Source: Opitutia bacterium
Lineage (GTDB): Bacteria; Verrucomicrobiota; Verrucomicrobiia; Opitutales; Opitutaceae
Reading direction: 5' to 3'
DNA length: 64,000 nt
Assembly (NCBI GenBank): GCA_003142955.1
Contig: PLOH01000049.1
Location: forward strand, 1-64,000
Below the pieces are notes generated by a model. The model was not told the origin of the DNA, searched no databases, and saw only the letters and a list, made by a program, of their open reading frames with translations. The position numbers were made by a program, and so were the translations under genes. This document shows, one piece after another, positions 38,300-50,159 of this stretch (positions are counted from its first letter, which is position 1; each line of letters opens with the position of its first letter).

Positions 38300-39517
38300 A
38301 TGAGCACTCCGAAACCAGCGCTGGATGATTTACGGATTGCGCGCAGCACAAATCCGGAGGTTCCGAAGCGGATCCTGCCCGTGGTCCTCGGGATGGTTGC
38401 ATTAGCCGTGGTCGCGTTGATCGCATGGCGGAGCCTGCGGCCCAAGGCCCTTGTGGTGCGGGCCGTGGTGGCCCGGGAAGTGGCGCGTGCGAGGGGCGAC
38501 CTCACGGTGTTGAACGCCTCGGGTTATGTGACCGCCCGTCGCGCGGCCACCGTTTCGTCCAAGATCACCGGCAAGGTCATTGAGGTCCTCGTGGAAGAGG
38601 GCACGAAGGTGCATGACGGCCAGGTCCTGGCGCGATTGGATGACACGAACGTCAAGGCGAGTCTCCAGATGGCCCGCGCGCAACTGGCGTCGGCCAAAGC
38701 CCTGATGGCGGAGACCCGCGTGCGCCTCAAGGAGGCAGCGCAGGAGCTGCAGCGCCAGACCGATCTCATCAAAGGCCAGGTGGCCACCAAGGCGGACTTT
38801 GATCATGCCGAGGCCGCGGCGCTCGCATTCCAGGCGAGGCTGGAGCAGCAGCAAGCGGACGCCGACGTGGCGGCGCGGACCGTCGAGATCTGGCAGCAAC
38901 AGCTGGACGACACCGTGATTCGCGCCCCGTTCGCCGGCATCGTCACCTCAAAGAATGCGCAACCTGGCGAGATGATTTCTCCCATGTCTTCCGGCGGCTT
39001 CACCCGCACCGGCATCTGCACCGTCGTTGACATGGATTCGCTCGAGATCGAAATCGATGTGAACGAGAGCTATATCAACCGGGTGGAGCCGGACCAGGCT
39101 GTCGAGGGAACGCTGGATGCCTATCCGGAGTGGAAGATCCCCTGCCACGTCATTGCGATCATCCCGACGGCGGACCGCGAGAAGTCCACCGTGCGGGTGC
39201 GGGTGAGATTCGACAAACTTGATCCGCGCATCCTGCCGGAGATGAGTGTGAAAGTGGGATTTCGCGGGACGGGGGAGGGGGGGGCAGCCGCCAGCCGGGC
39301 CGTCCTGGTGCCTCAGGCCGCCATCCGGCAGCAGGACGGGCGCGATATCGTGCTGGTGGTCCGGGACGGACGCGTCGAACGCCGCGCCGTGTCCGTGGTC
39401 AACACCCATGCCGGAGAGAGCGAGATCGGTGCCGGCCTCGCCGGCGGCGAGCGGGTCGTAGTGGAAGGGCCCACCGAACTTATCGACGGAGCCGCAGTGA
39501 AGGAGATCAAGCCATGA
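38300..39517 (+). CDS. Periplasmic adaptor (membrane fusion) subunit of MacAB-like exporter
   Basis: The protein has 405 residues. A single N-terminal membrane helix (about 24-43, ILPVVLGMVALAVVALIAW) anchors it. A lipoyl half-motif (VSSKITGKVIEVLVEEG), a coiled-coil hairpin rich in Ala, Gln and Glu (about 110-190) and the second lipoyl half (VIRAPFAGIVTSKNAQPGE) follow, then beta-barrel and membrane-proximal domains. This is the HlyD/MacA/RND-adaptor family, bridging an inner-membrane transporter to an outer-membrane channel. It heads a four-gene operon; its stop overlaps the ATPase start by four bases (ATGA). No TolC-like gene is present in the window. Confidence 0.9.
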   Translation: MSTPKPALDDLRIARSTNPEVPKRILPVVLGMVALAVVALIAWRSLRPKALVVRAVVAREVARARGDLTVLNASGYVTARRAATVSSKITGKVIEVLVEEGTKVHDGQVLARLDDTNVKASLQMARAQLASAKALMAETRVRLKEAAQELQRQTDLIKGQVATKADFDHAEAAALAFQARLEQQQADADVAARTVEIWQQQLDDTVIRAPFAGIVTSKNAQPGEMISPMSSGGFTRTGICTVVDMDSLEIEIDVNESYINRVEPDQAVEGTLDAYPEWKIPCHVIAIIPTADREKSTVRVRVRFDKLDPRILPEMSVKVGFRGTGEGGAAASRAVLVPQAAIRQQDGRDIVLVVRDGRVERRAVSVVNTHAGESEIGAGLAGGERVVVEGPTELIDGAAVKEIKP

Positions 39518-40227
39518 ACGAATCTGGTCGGAACGACGGCAAAAGCCCATTGGTCGAAGTCGACGGCGTCGAAAAAGTCTTCCACCGCGGCGCGGAGGAA
39601 ATCCATGTGCTGAAGGATCTTCATCTGCAGGTGCCGGCGGGGGAGTTCCTCGCCTTGATGGGACCGTCGGGCTCGGGCAAGAGCACGCTGTTGAATCTGA
39701 TCGGCGGCCTGGACCGGCCGACCAAGGGAACTGTCCGCGTCGGCGGGGAAAGCGTCGACACCCTGTCGGACCGCCACCTGGCGGCCTGGCGGGCGCGTCA
39801 TATCGGCTTCGTCTTCCAGCTCTACAACCTCCTGCCGGTGCTCACCGCGGAGCGCAACGTGGAGCTGCCGCTGCTCTTGACGCACTTGTCCAAGGCCGAG
39901 CGGAACCGCCATGTGCAGGCGGCGCTGGCCGTGGTCGGATTGACGCCGCGGGCGAAACATTTTCCGCGGACCCTCTCCGGGGGTGAACAACAGCGGGTGG
40001 GCATCGCCCGCGGCATCGTCACCGACCCGACGCTGCTCTTGTGCGATGAACCGACGGGCGATCTCGACCGGAAGGCGGGCGACGAGATTCTCGATCTGCT
40101 GCAGGCGCTCAACCGGGAACATGGGAAGACGATCATCATGGTCACCCACGATCCCCATGCCTCCGCCCGGGCATCCCGCACCGTATATTTGAACAAGGGC
40201 CAGCTCAGCGCAGAACCGGTGAAATGA
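39514..40227 (+). CDS. ABC transporter ATP-binding protein (MacB/LolD family)
   Basis: A 237-residue ATPase with Walker A GPSGSGKST, Q-loop FVFQLYN, signature LSGGEQQRVGIARG, Walker B LLLCDEPTGDLD and switch His in VTHD. Length and motifs fit the LolD/MacB ATPase clade that works with FtsX-type permeases. It is translationally coupled to the adaptor gene upstream (ATGA overlap) and is followed by two permease genes, so the complex is probably an adaptor, one ATPase dimer and two permease subunits. Confidence 0.95.
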   Translation: MNESGRNDGKSPLVEVDGVEKVFHRGAEEIHVLKDLHLQVPAGEFLALMGPSGSGKSTLLNLIGGLDRPTKGTVRVGGESVDTLSDRHLAAWRARHIGFVFQLYNLLPVLTAERNVELPLLLTHLSKAERNRHVQAALAVVGLTPRAKHFPRTLSGGEQQRVGIARGIVTDPTLLLCDEPTGDLDRKAGDEILDLLQALNREHGKTIIMVTHDPHASARASRTVYLNKGQLSAEPVK

Positions 40228-40253
40228 AACGCCCCGCCCGTTCGATTTTCCCC

Positions 40254-40280
40254 GGTAGGGGCGCAGCTCGCCTGCGCCCG
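40254..40280. repeat. Single-hairpin REP-like element
   Basis: GGTAGG is followed by a perfect 8-bp stem GGGCGCAG/CTGCGCCC (40259-40266 with 40272-40279) around a five-base loop. It sits in the only gap of the exporter operon, between ATPase and first permease, and may tune expression between the two. Confidence 0.65.
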
Positions 40281-40294
40281 TGCTCGCGCCGGCC

Positions 40295-41455
40295 ATGAAG
40301 TTCTTCCCCCTCATCTGGAGTAACCTGCTGCGCAAGAAGCTGCGCACGGTGCTGACGCTGTTGTCGATCTTCGTGGCTTTTGTGCTCTTTAGCTATCTGT
40401 CGGCGATCAAGCAGGCGCTGTCGGGCGGGATCAGTCTGGCGGGCGCGAACCGGCTGGTCGTGCGCCACAAGGTATCGATCATTCAACTACTGCCGGAAAG
40501 CTACAAGGCGCGGATGGAACGGATCTCCGGGGTGTCACTGGTGACGCATCAGACGTGGTTCGGGGGAGTCTACCAGGATTCCAAGCAATTCTTCATGCAG
40601 AACCCGGTGGTGCCGGAGGAATTCCTGGAGATGCATCCGGAGATCGTGCTGGCGCCGGAACAGAAGGCGGCCTGGCTGCGGACGCGCATTGGCGCCATCG
40701 TCGGGCGAAAGACGGCGGACCGTTTCCGTTGGAAGATCGGCGACAAGATCCCCATCCTTTCCGCGATCTGGGCGAAGAACGACGGCACGCGGACCTGGGA
40801 GTTCGAGATTGTGGGGATCTTTGACGGCCGCGACAAGGGCACGGACACGACGCCGCTCTTTTTCCGGTACGACTATTTCGATGAGGCGCGTCGATCCGGG
40901 TTTGGCAAGGGCCTGGTCGGTTGGTACACGATTCGCGTCACGGATCCCGCCCGGGCCGCGGAGATCGCGAAACTGGTCGACGCGGAGTTCGAGAACTCGT
41001 CGGCCGAGACCAAGACCGAGCCCGAAGGCGCGTTTGTGCAGGCCTGGGTGAAGCAGATTGGCGACATTGCCATGATCACGGCGTCGATCTTGAGCGCGGT
41101 ATTCTTCACGATCCTGCTGGTCACCGGCAACACGATCTCCCAGTCCGTGCGGGAGCGGACAGGGGAGCTGGGCGTGCTCAAGGCGATCGGGTTCACGAAC
41201 GGGCAGGTGCTGGCGCTGGTGTTGCTGGAGTCGTGCCTGCTGGCAGTGATCGGAGGCGCGCTCGGGCTCGGATTCGGGAAGGCGCTGACGGCGCTGGGCG
41301 ATCCCACGGGCGGTTTGCTGCCGATGTTCTTCTTCCCTAACCACGATCTGATCGTCGGTTTGGGCGGCTGCCTGGCGTTGGGGTTGGTCACGGGTTTCTT
41401 CCCGGCGCTGCAGGCGATGCGCCTGCGGGTGGCGGAGGCCTTGCGGAGGATCTGA
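40295..41455 (+). CDS. ABC transporter permease, FtsX/MacB type (first)
   Basis: The 386-residue protein starts at the ATG at 40295; an in-frame GTG at 40280 is less likely because it overlaps the REP-like hairpin. It has an N-terminal helix (RTVLTLLSIFVAFVLFSYL), a large periplasmic MacB_PCD-like domain (about 45-255), and three C-terminal helices forming the FtsX domain, with the typical loop SQSVRERTGELGVLKAIGF. It would act with the upstream ATPase in export or lipoprotein handling. A second permease begins two bases after its stop. Confidence 0.9.
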   Translation: MKFFPLIWSNLLRKKLRTVLTLLSIFVAFVLFSYLSAIKQALSGGISLAGANRLVVRHKVSIIQLLPESYKARMERISGVSLVTHQTWFGGVYQDSKQFFMQNPVVPEEFLEMHPEIVLAPEQKAAWLRTRIGAIVGRKTADRFRWKIGDKIPILSAIWAKNDGTRTWEFEIVGIFDGRDKGTDTTPLFFRYDYFDEARRSGFGKGLVGWYTIRVTDPARAAEIAKLVDAEFENSSAETKTEPEGAFVQAWVKQIGDIAMITASILSAVFFTILLVTGNTISQSVRERTGELGVLKAIGFTNGQVLALVLLESCLLAVIGGALGLGFGKALTALGDPTGGLLPMFFFPNHDLIVGLGGCLALGLVTGFFPALQAMRLRVAEALRRI

Positions 41456-41456
41456 C

Positions 41457-42656
41457 ATGGCCGGCCCCATCAACTGGCTTTCGCAGGTTGTTTCCGTAAC
41501 CAAGTTCGGCCTGCTGGGCATTCCCCAGCGGCGGGGTTCCGTGGCCGCGGCGGTCTTTGGCATTGCCGGGGTCGTGACCGTGCTCGTCGGCGTGCTCTCG
41601 ATCGCGGCGGGGTTCCGCCAGGCGATGGCGGCCTCGGGAGCGGCGGACGCCGCCGTCGTTCTCCGGAGCGGCGCGGACAGCGAGATGGTCAGCGGTTTCA
41701 ATCGCCAGAGCACCCGGATCATCGCGGATGCGCCGGGCGTGGCGCGCACGCCCGAGGGCCCGCTGGCGTCGGCGGAGCTCTTCGTCATCATCAACCTGCC
41801 CAAACGCTCAACCGGTTCCGACGTAAACGTGCCGCTGCGCGGGGTGGAGTCGGCGGCGTTTCGCGTCCACGGTCAGGTGAAAATCGTGGAGGGTCGGATG
41901 TTCGAACCGGGCAAGGACGAAGTGATCGTCGGACTCGGCGCGGCGCGGGAATTCGCCGGGCTGGAGGTCGGCCGCTCGCTGCTCGTGGGCCGCCGGGAAT
42001 GGCCGGTGGTGGGCGTCTTTTCCGCCGGGGGAGCGACCGCGGAGTCCGAGATCTGGACCGACGCTCCGGTGCTGCAGGCGGCCTACAATCGCGGCGACTC
42101 CTTTCAATCCGTCTACGTCCGGCTCGATTCCCCCGGCGCATTCACGACCTTCAAGGACGCGGTGACGACGGATCAGCGGCTGAGCGCGCAGGTGATGCGG
42201 CTGTCGGATTACTATGCGAGCCAGTCAACGGCGGTGACGAAGCTCATCACGAGCCTGGGCGTTCTCATTGCGTCGTTGATGGCCGTCGGCGCTGTGTTCG
42301 GCGCGTTGAACACGATGTACAGCTCGGTGTCCGCGCGCACCCGGGAAATCGCCACCCTGCGGGCCCTCGGATTCGGCAGCGGCGCCGTGGTGGTGTCGGT
42401 GATGCTCGAGTCGGTTGCGCTCGCCCTCGGGGGTGGCGCTTTCGGGGCGGGCCTGGCCTATTGCGTTTTCAACGGCTTTCACGCCGCCACCATGAACTGG
42501 CAGAGCTTCAGCCAGATTACGTTTGCGTTTGCCGTGACTCCACAGCTGCTGGTGCTGGGAGTGGCTCTGGCGACCGTGATCGGCCTGATCGGAGGCTTGT
42601 TGCCGGCGATCCGCGCGGCGCGCCAACCCATTGCGGCGGCGCTGCGGGAACTGTAG
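41457..42656 (+). CDS. ABC transporter permease, FtsX/MacB type (second)
   Basis: A 399-residue paralogue of the preceding permease. It has an N-terminal membrane segment after QRRGSVAAAVFGIAGVVTVL, a periplasmic domain, and a C-terminal FtsX domain with the loop SVSARTREIATLRALGFGS. The ATG at 41457 follows the previous stop by one base, indicating translational coupling. The two permeases probably form a heterodimer. The gene ends seven bases before the convergent nucleoside hydrolase, leaving no room for a separate terminator. Confidence 0.9.
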   Translation: MAGPINWLSQVVSVTKFGLLGIPQRRGSVAAAVFGIAGVVTVLVGVLSIAAGFRQAMAASGAADAAVVLRSGADSEMVSGFNRQSTRIIADAPGVARTPEGPLASAELFVIINLPKRSTGSDVNVPLRGVESAAFRVHGQVKIVEGRMFEPGKDEVIVGLGAAREFAGLEVGRSLLVGRREWPVVGVFSAGGATAESEIWTDAPVLQAAYNRGDSFQSVYVRLDSPGAFTTFKDAVTTDQRLSAQVMRLSDYYASQSTAVTKLITSLGVLIASLMAVGAVFGALNTMYSSVSARTREIATLRALGFGSGAVVVSVMLESVALALGGGAFGAGLAYCVFNGFHAATMNWQSFSQITFAFAVTPQLLVLGVALATVIGLIGGLLPAIRAARQPIAAALREL

Positions 42657-42663
42657 CAGACCA

Positions 42664-43653
42664 TCAGTGGGAGAGCAACCGCTCGGTCAAAAGCTTTTCA
42701 AATGCCGGCTCATCCTTCCAGCGCAAGGCGACGCGCGCTCGCACGCCGTGCGGATCGCGGATCGTGAACCCGTCATCGGTAACGCGGAACGACACCGTTT
42801 CGACCTCGACCAGCCGCTCTGAAGTCGCGAGGTAAACGGCGACACAGTCGAAGAGCGTGGTCGAGCGGGTGGTAAAGAAATCGCAGTTCATCCAAGACAC
42901 GCGGGGCGCGAAGACGCAGTAATTCTCAATGACCGCCCGCAGCAGGGGATCGTTCATCGAGCCCCAGATCCGTGCGTAATTGTTCCCGCTCAACGTCACC
43001 CGGCCGCAGGTGTCGAGCGGCGTGAGCAGGATGTCCTGCCAGGGCGCGGCGAGCACGGTCCGCAAGGCGGCGGGATCGCCGCGGACGTTCGCCTCGGCCG
43101 CCGCCGGGCCCTGGCCGCCGTAGCCGACGTCGAAGCTCCCGTGCATTCCGACGAAACGGCAGCGGGCGGCAATGCCGGGTTCGCGGGTCAACGCCTCCGC
43201 CAGGTTGGGCACCGCCCCGATGGCGATGATGGTGACCGGCTCGGGTGAATGCATGACCGTTTCGATCAGCGCACCGATGCCATCTTCCACGACGTGGCCG
43301 GGATATTGGCCGAGATCATAGCCGTGGACCCAGGGATTGAGATTTCGCTCGGCTTCGCCCATCGTTCCCGGGTGGCCGATCCCGACCGGCACATCCGTGC
43401 GGCCGGCGCGTTGGAGGAGTTTTGCCGCGATTTTCGCCCGGTAGCGCGTGTCGCCGGTCTCCGTGAGGACGAGCTTCAGGTCCAGTTCCGGGCAGCGCAG
43501 CAAAAAGGCCAATGCCCAGGAATCATCGATGTCGGTGCCGATATCCGTATCCAGGATCACCGGTATGCGCCGCGGCAGGTCTGGGGCGGCCGAGGCCGTT
43601 GCCGCCAGAAATACTAGCGCGAGCAGGCATGGAAATAAGGATGGTCGATTCAT
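42664..43653 (-). CDS. Secreted nucleoside hydrolase (IU-nucleoside hydrolase family)
   Basis: Starting at the ATG at 43653 gives a signal peptide (MNRPSLFPCLLALVFLAATA) before the mature protein; an in-frame start at 43689 would add an unlikely polar leader. The calcium-binding motif DTDIGTDIDD (D35, D37, D41, D43, D44) is intact, and a later NCDF segment fits the substrate-binding side. Length is 329 residues, usual for the family. It would hydrolyse the N-glycosidic bond of nucleosides in the periplasm. The exact specificity cannot be told from sequence alone. It is convergent with the exporter operon. Confidence 0.88.
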   Translation of the reverse strand: MNRPSLFPCLLALVFLAATASAAPDLPRRIPVILDTDIGTDIDDSWALAFLLRCPELDLKLVLTETGDTRYRAKIAAKLLQRAGRTDVPVGIGHPGTMGEAERNLNPWVHGYDLGQYPGHVVEDGIGALIETVMHSPEPVTIIAIGAVPNLAEALTREPGIAARCRFVGMHGSFDVGYGGQGPAAAEANVRGDPAALRTVLAAPWQDILLTPLDTCGRVTLSGNNYARIWGSMNDPLLRAVIENYCVFAPRVSWMNCDFFTTRSTTLFDCVAVYLATSERLVEVETVSFRVTDDGFTIRDPHGVRARVALRWKDEPAFEKLLTERLLSH

Positions 43654-43802
43654 GTTATTGGCCGGATTGCAGGAGCTTCCGCATTTCAACCATGAGTGCT
43701 GTGATTGCAGCGGTTAAGGTCGTGGAAACGCGATGCTTTACTTTTGTGAGGATTGGGTCGACATTCATGTCATCTCATCCACCCAAGGTGGGAGGAGTTG
43801 GG

Positions 43803-43829
43803 CCTCCGTTCTGCGGGGGTCTTTTTTTT
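43803..43829 (+). terminator. Possible rho-independent terminator
   Basis: A short stem CCTCCG/CGGGGG (with one G-T pair) around TTCTG is followed directly by TCTTTTTTTT. The shape fits an intrinsic terminator reading on the plus strand. No plus-strand gene lies immediately upstream, so its role would be to stop antisense transcription between two minus-strand genes. Confidence 0.35.
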
Positions 43830-43912
43830 GGGCGGATGGCGGCAGCCGACGCTCCCACTTCTTACGCGTCTTGGTCCGCTGATTGTCGTTATCGAGATGG
43901 AACGATGACGAA

Positions 43913-47476
<3,564 letters not shown>

Positions 47477-47516
47477 GCTGGTGCTGGCGGCGACCGCTAC
47501 GCAGCAAAGCGGAAGC

Positions 47517-49826
47517 CTACCCAGGCGGCAAGCGCGGCGAGGCAACCGGCGCGACGGGCGCCCCGTCCGACGCGGAGGGCGGCGGCGTGGCCACGCCCCA
47601 ATCCGACGGTTTGGGTCCCATTTGGAATTCAAAGGTGGCACCCTGGCGGATTTCGGCGTGCCGGAACCACGCGCGGTCGAGCGGCTGCCCGTTCAGCGTG
47701 GCCGATTGAATGTAGATGTTCGCGCGGCTCGCCCCGTGCGCGATGATTGCCACCTCGCGGCCATTCTCCATGCGCACGACCGCGCGGTCGAACGCGGGGC
47801 TGCTGATCAAATACACGTCCTGCCCTGCATTCGGGAAGAACCCCAGACAATGGAAGACGAACAACGACGACATTGCGCCCGAGTCGTCGTTGCCCGGCAG
47901 CCCGCTCCGGGTATCGTTATAGTGGGTCTGGCGGAGATGAACAACGGCGGCGGCCGTCTTGTCCGGCCGGCCGGCGTAAACATAGAGCAGGGGTGTGAGG
48001 AAGCCCGGCTCGTTGTCCACGTGGAAAAACCCCTCGCGGAAAAACGTGTCGAGACGCGCCACAAAGGCCTCGCGCCCGCCGCAGCCTTCGATCAGCGCCC
48101 GCACGTCATGCGGAACGAAGAACGAATACTCCCAGGAATGGCTCTCATAGAACACGTCGTTCCAGCTTCCGGCGGACAACACGGTGAACGGCACAGCTTG
48201 TTCCCCTTGGCCATCGCTTGTTTTGATCACATCCACCCAGGTCCCGTCGGCCCGCCGCGGCATGATGAATCCGGTGGCGCCGTGGTCGGTGACCGGTCGC
48301 CACAGGTTCTTCCAGTTCCCCGCCCGCTGCAGATATTGCCGGACGGTCGCTTCATCGCCGACCTTGCACGCCACTTGCGCGATGGCCCAGTCGTCGTAGG
48401 CATACTCGATCGTGCGGCTGCCCGATCGCTCATAGGCGGTTGAGACATAACCCAGCGACCGATAATCGGCCAGACCGCCCCGGCCTTCCTTGCGTTCGTC
48501 GCCGCCCGGTGGAACTTCAGCGTCGCGCCGGATCGCGCGCAGGGCCTTCGGGTAGTCGATGCCCGGCAGTTCCTTCGCGCAGGCGTCGGCGATTACGATG
48601 TCGGCGTTGCTGCCGCCCTGCGTCCGGCCGTTGCAGTCGCCGCTGCGGGCGTCCGGCAGGTAGCCATCGTGTTCGGCGATGTCGATCAGCGATCGCACCA
48701 TGTCGCTCTGGACCGACTCCTTCAGCAGCGTCAGCAACGGATGGCTCGTGCGAAACGTGTCCCAGATCGCGTAGAAGTCGTCGTAATACGGTTCGCCGGA
48801 GGACCACCGCGGATTCTCGCCGGTCTTGTCGACCGGCATCAACAGGGTGTGATAAAGTGCAGTGTAGAACGTGCGCTTGAGGGCCTTATCACCGCCCTCG
48901 ACGGTGACCGAATGCAACGCCTGGCGCCATGATTCTGCGGCAGACCGGCGCACCGCCTCGAAATCCCAGCCCGGGTTTTCCTGCTCGAGATTGTGGCGCG
49001 CCTTCTCGCAGCCGAGGTAGGAGATGCCGACCTTCACGCGCACCGTGCGGCGCGAATGCGGGTCAAAGGTGAGGAAGGCGCCGGTGGGTTCGCCGGAATC
49101 GAATTCGCTGTGTCCGCCCGGCGTGATCCGGCCGTTCTTCCACGTGCCGAACGCTGTCGCCGGCGTGTCGAAAACCGCATAAAAAAACACGGTGTAGGCG
49201 TCGCCGGCGTTCCAACCTCCGCGGACCCGGCTGTAACCCTCCACGGTGGTGTCATCGAGGATTCGGACCTCCGAGCCGACGAGCGTCTGGCGCTCGCTGG
49301 CGTGGGCATAGTGTTGCCCCAGGAAGCTGCCCGCGTCGATCAGGACGTTGGCCCGCGTCGTGGCCGGAAAGGTGAACTGGTGGAATCCGGTGTGCCGCGT
49401 GACGGTCAGCGCGGCTTTGATCCCGAACCGGGTCAGCGTGACGCCGAGGAAACCAGGGCCGGCCGTCTCATCGGCTGCTGGAGAAGCGTGATCGCCCGGG
49501 GCGGGCTCGCCCGTCGTCGCCATCACCAGGATATTGCCGTACTTTGGTCCACCTCCGGTTCCGCTTACATGCGTATGGCTGAAACCCAGGATGGGACGCC
49601 CTGAGACATAACCGGAGTTAGAGAAATCGAGGTCGCAGTCGGGGCTCAGTTTAACCATCCCGAACGGCAGGCAAGGTCCGGGAACCACGTTGCCTCCGCC
49701 GTCGGTGCCGATGAACGGATCGACGTAGGAACAGGGATCATCGGCCCCCACGGCCGCTCCGGGCAGTTCCCAGGGAAGCAGCAACAGGCCGGCCGAAGCC
49801 GCGAGGAAACGCAGGACGAATTTCAT
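47517..49826 (-). CDS. GH92 alpha-mannosidase, secreted
   Basis: The ATG at 49826 (or the one two codons upstream, at 49832) gives a signal peptide (MKFVLRFLAASAGLLLLPWE). Mature sequence starts DPCSYVDPFIGTDGGGNVVP, the classic GH92 opening. Further family segments are MVKLSPDCD, GFSHTHVSGTGG, YAIWDTFRTSHPLLTLL, GQGEQAVPFTVL with the general-acid Glu region, and GLPGNDDSGAMSS with the catalytic-base Asp pair. Length is 769 residues, as expected. GH92 enzymes are calcium-dependent exo-alpha-mannosidases acting on N-glycan or mannan side chains. It is probably periplasmic or outer-membrane located. The restriction gene starts 41 bp after its stop, on the same strand. Confidence 0.92.
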   Translation of the reverse strand: MKFVLRFLAASAGLLLLPWELPGAAVGADDPCSYVDPFIGTDGGGNVVPGPCLPFGMVKLSPDCDLDFSNSGYVSGRPILGFSHTHVSGTGGGPKYGNILVMATTGEPAPGDHASPAADETAGPGFLGVTLTRFGIKAALTVTRHTGFHQFTFPATTRANVLIDAGSFLGQHYAHASERQTLVGSEVRILDDTTVEGYSRVRGGWNAGDAYTVFFYAVFDTPATAFGTWKNGRITPGGHSEFDSGEPTGAFLTFDPHSRRTVRVKVGISYLGCEKARHNLEQENPGWDFEAVRRSAAESWRQALHSVTVEGGDKALKRTFYTALYHTLLMPVDKTGENPRWSSGEPYYDDFYAIWDTFRTSHPLLTLLKESVQSDMVRSLIDIAEHDGYLPDARSGDCNGRTQGGSNADIVIADACAKELPGIDYPKALRAIRRDAEVPPGGDERKEGRGGLADYRSLGYVSTAYERSGSRTIEYAYDDWAIAQVACKVGDEATVRQYLQRAGNWKNLWRPVTDHGATGFIMPRRADGTWVDVIKTSDGQGEQAVPFTVLSAGSWNDVFYESHSWEYSFFVPHDVRALIEGCGGREAFVARLDTFFREGFFHVDNEPGFLTPLLYVYAGRPDKTAAAVVHLRQTHYNDTRSGLPGNDDSGAMSSLFVFHCLGFFPNAGQDVYLISSPAFDRAVVRMENGREVAIIAHGASRANIYIQSATLNGQPLDRAWFRHAEIRQGATFEFQMGPKPSDWGVATPPPSASDGAPVAPVASPRLPPG

Positions 49827-49832
49827 TCGCAT

Positions 49833-50159
49833 AACATAATCCGGTGGCATGAATTGATCACCCTCCGGTCCCCCGAGTCAACGGCTGGGTATTTCGTGAA
49901 CGGTTCTCGCCAACGCAGCGCGGTCAGCCCTGCCGGCAAAGCCGGGAGTGCGGCCTACAACGACAATCCACACGGTTCGAATCCCCGTGAGAGATTGAGC
50001 GGACACCCTGAGAGGGTCAGTTACCATGAACAAACCTGCGTAGAAGTGATTGAGATTTAATCGAAGAACTAAGAATTGCCCGGCATCGTCGTTATCAACA
50101 TGATGGCCTGAGAATTCTCTCTTCTTTCGAACCCTCCGCCGGAAGATCAACCCAGCTGC
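49833..50159. other. Divergent intergenic region between GH92 and ADOP permease
   Basis: Both genes are read outward from here, so their promoters should lie inside, though none stands out. A TGTAGG-type hairpin on the minus strand (CCGGC/GCCGG at 49933-49945, with TGTAGG ending at 49959) looks REP-like. TTCGAATCCCCGTG at 49976-49989 recurs after the ADOP gene. Confidence 0.45.
49930..49960 (-). repeat. Candidate REP-like hairpin
   Basis: On the minus strand the element starts TGTAGGCCG and contains CCGGC-TTT-GCCGG. The TGTAGG start is shared with elements at 28701, 36055 and, in part, 40254. The stem is short, so membership of the family is tentative. Confidence 0.4.

Noticed and set aside
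49976-49989. tRNA gene suggested by TTCGAATCC
   Set aside because: No acceptor stem, D-arm or anticodon arm can be built around it at either occurrence.
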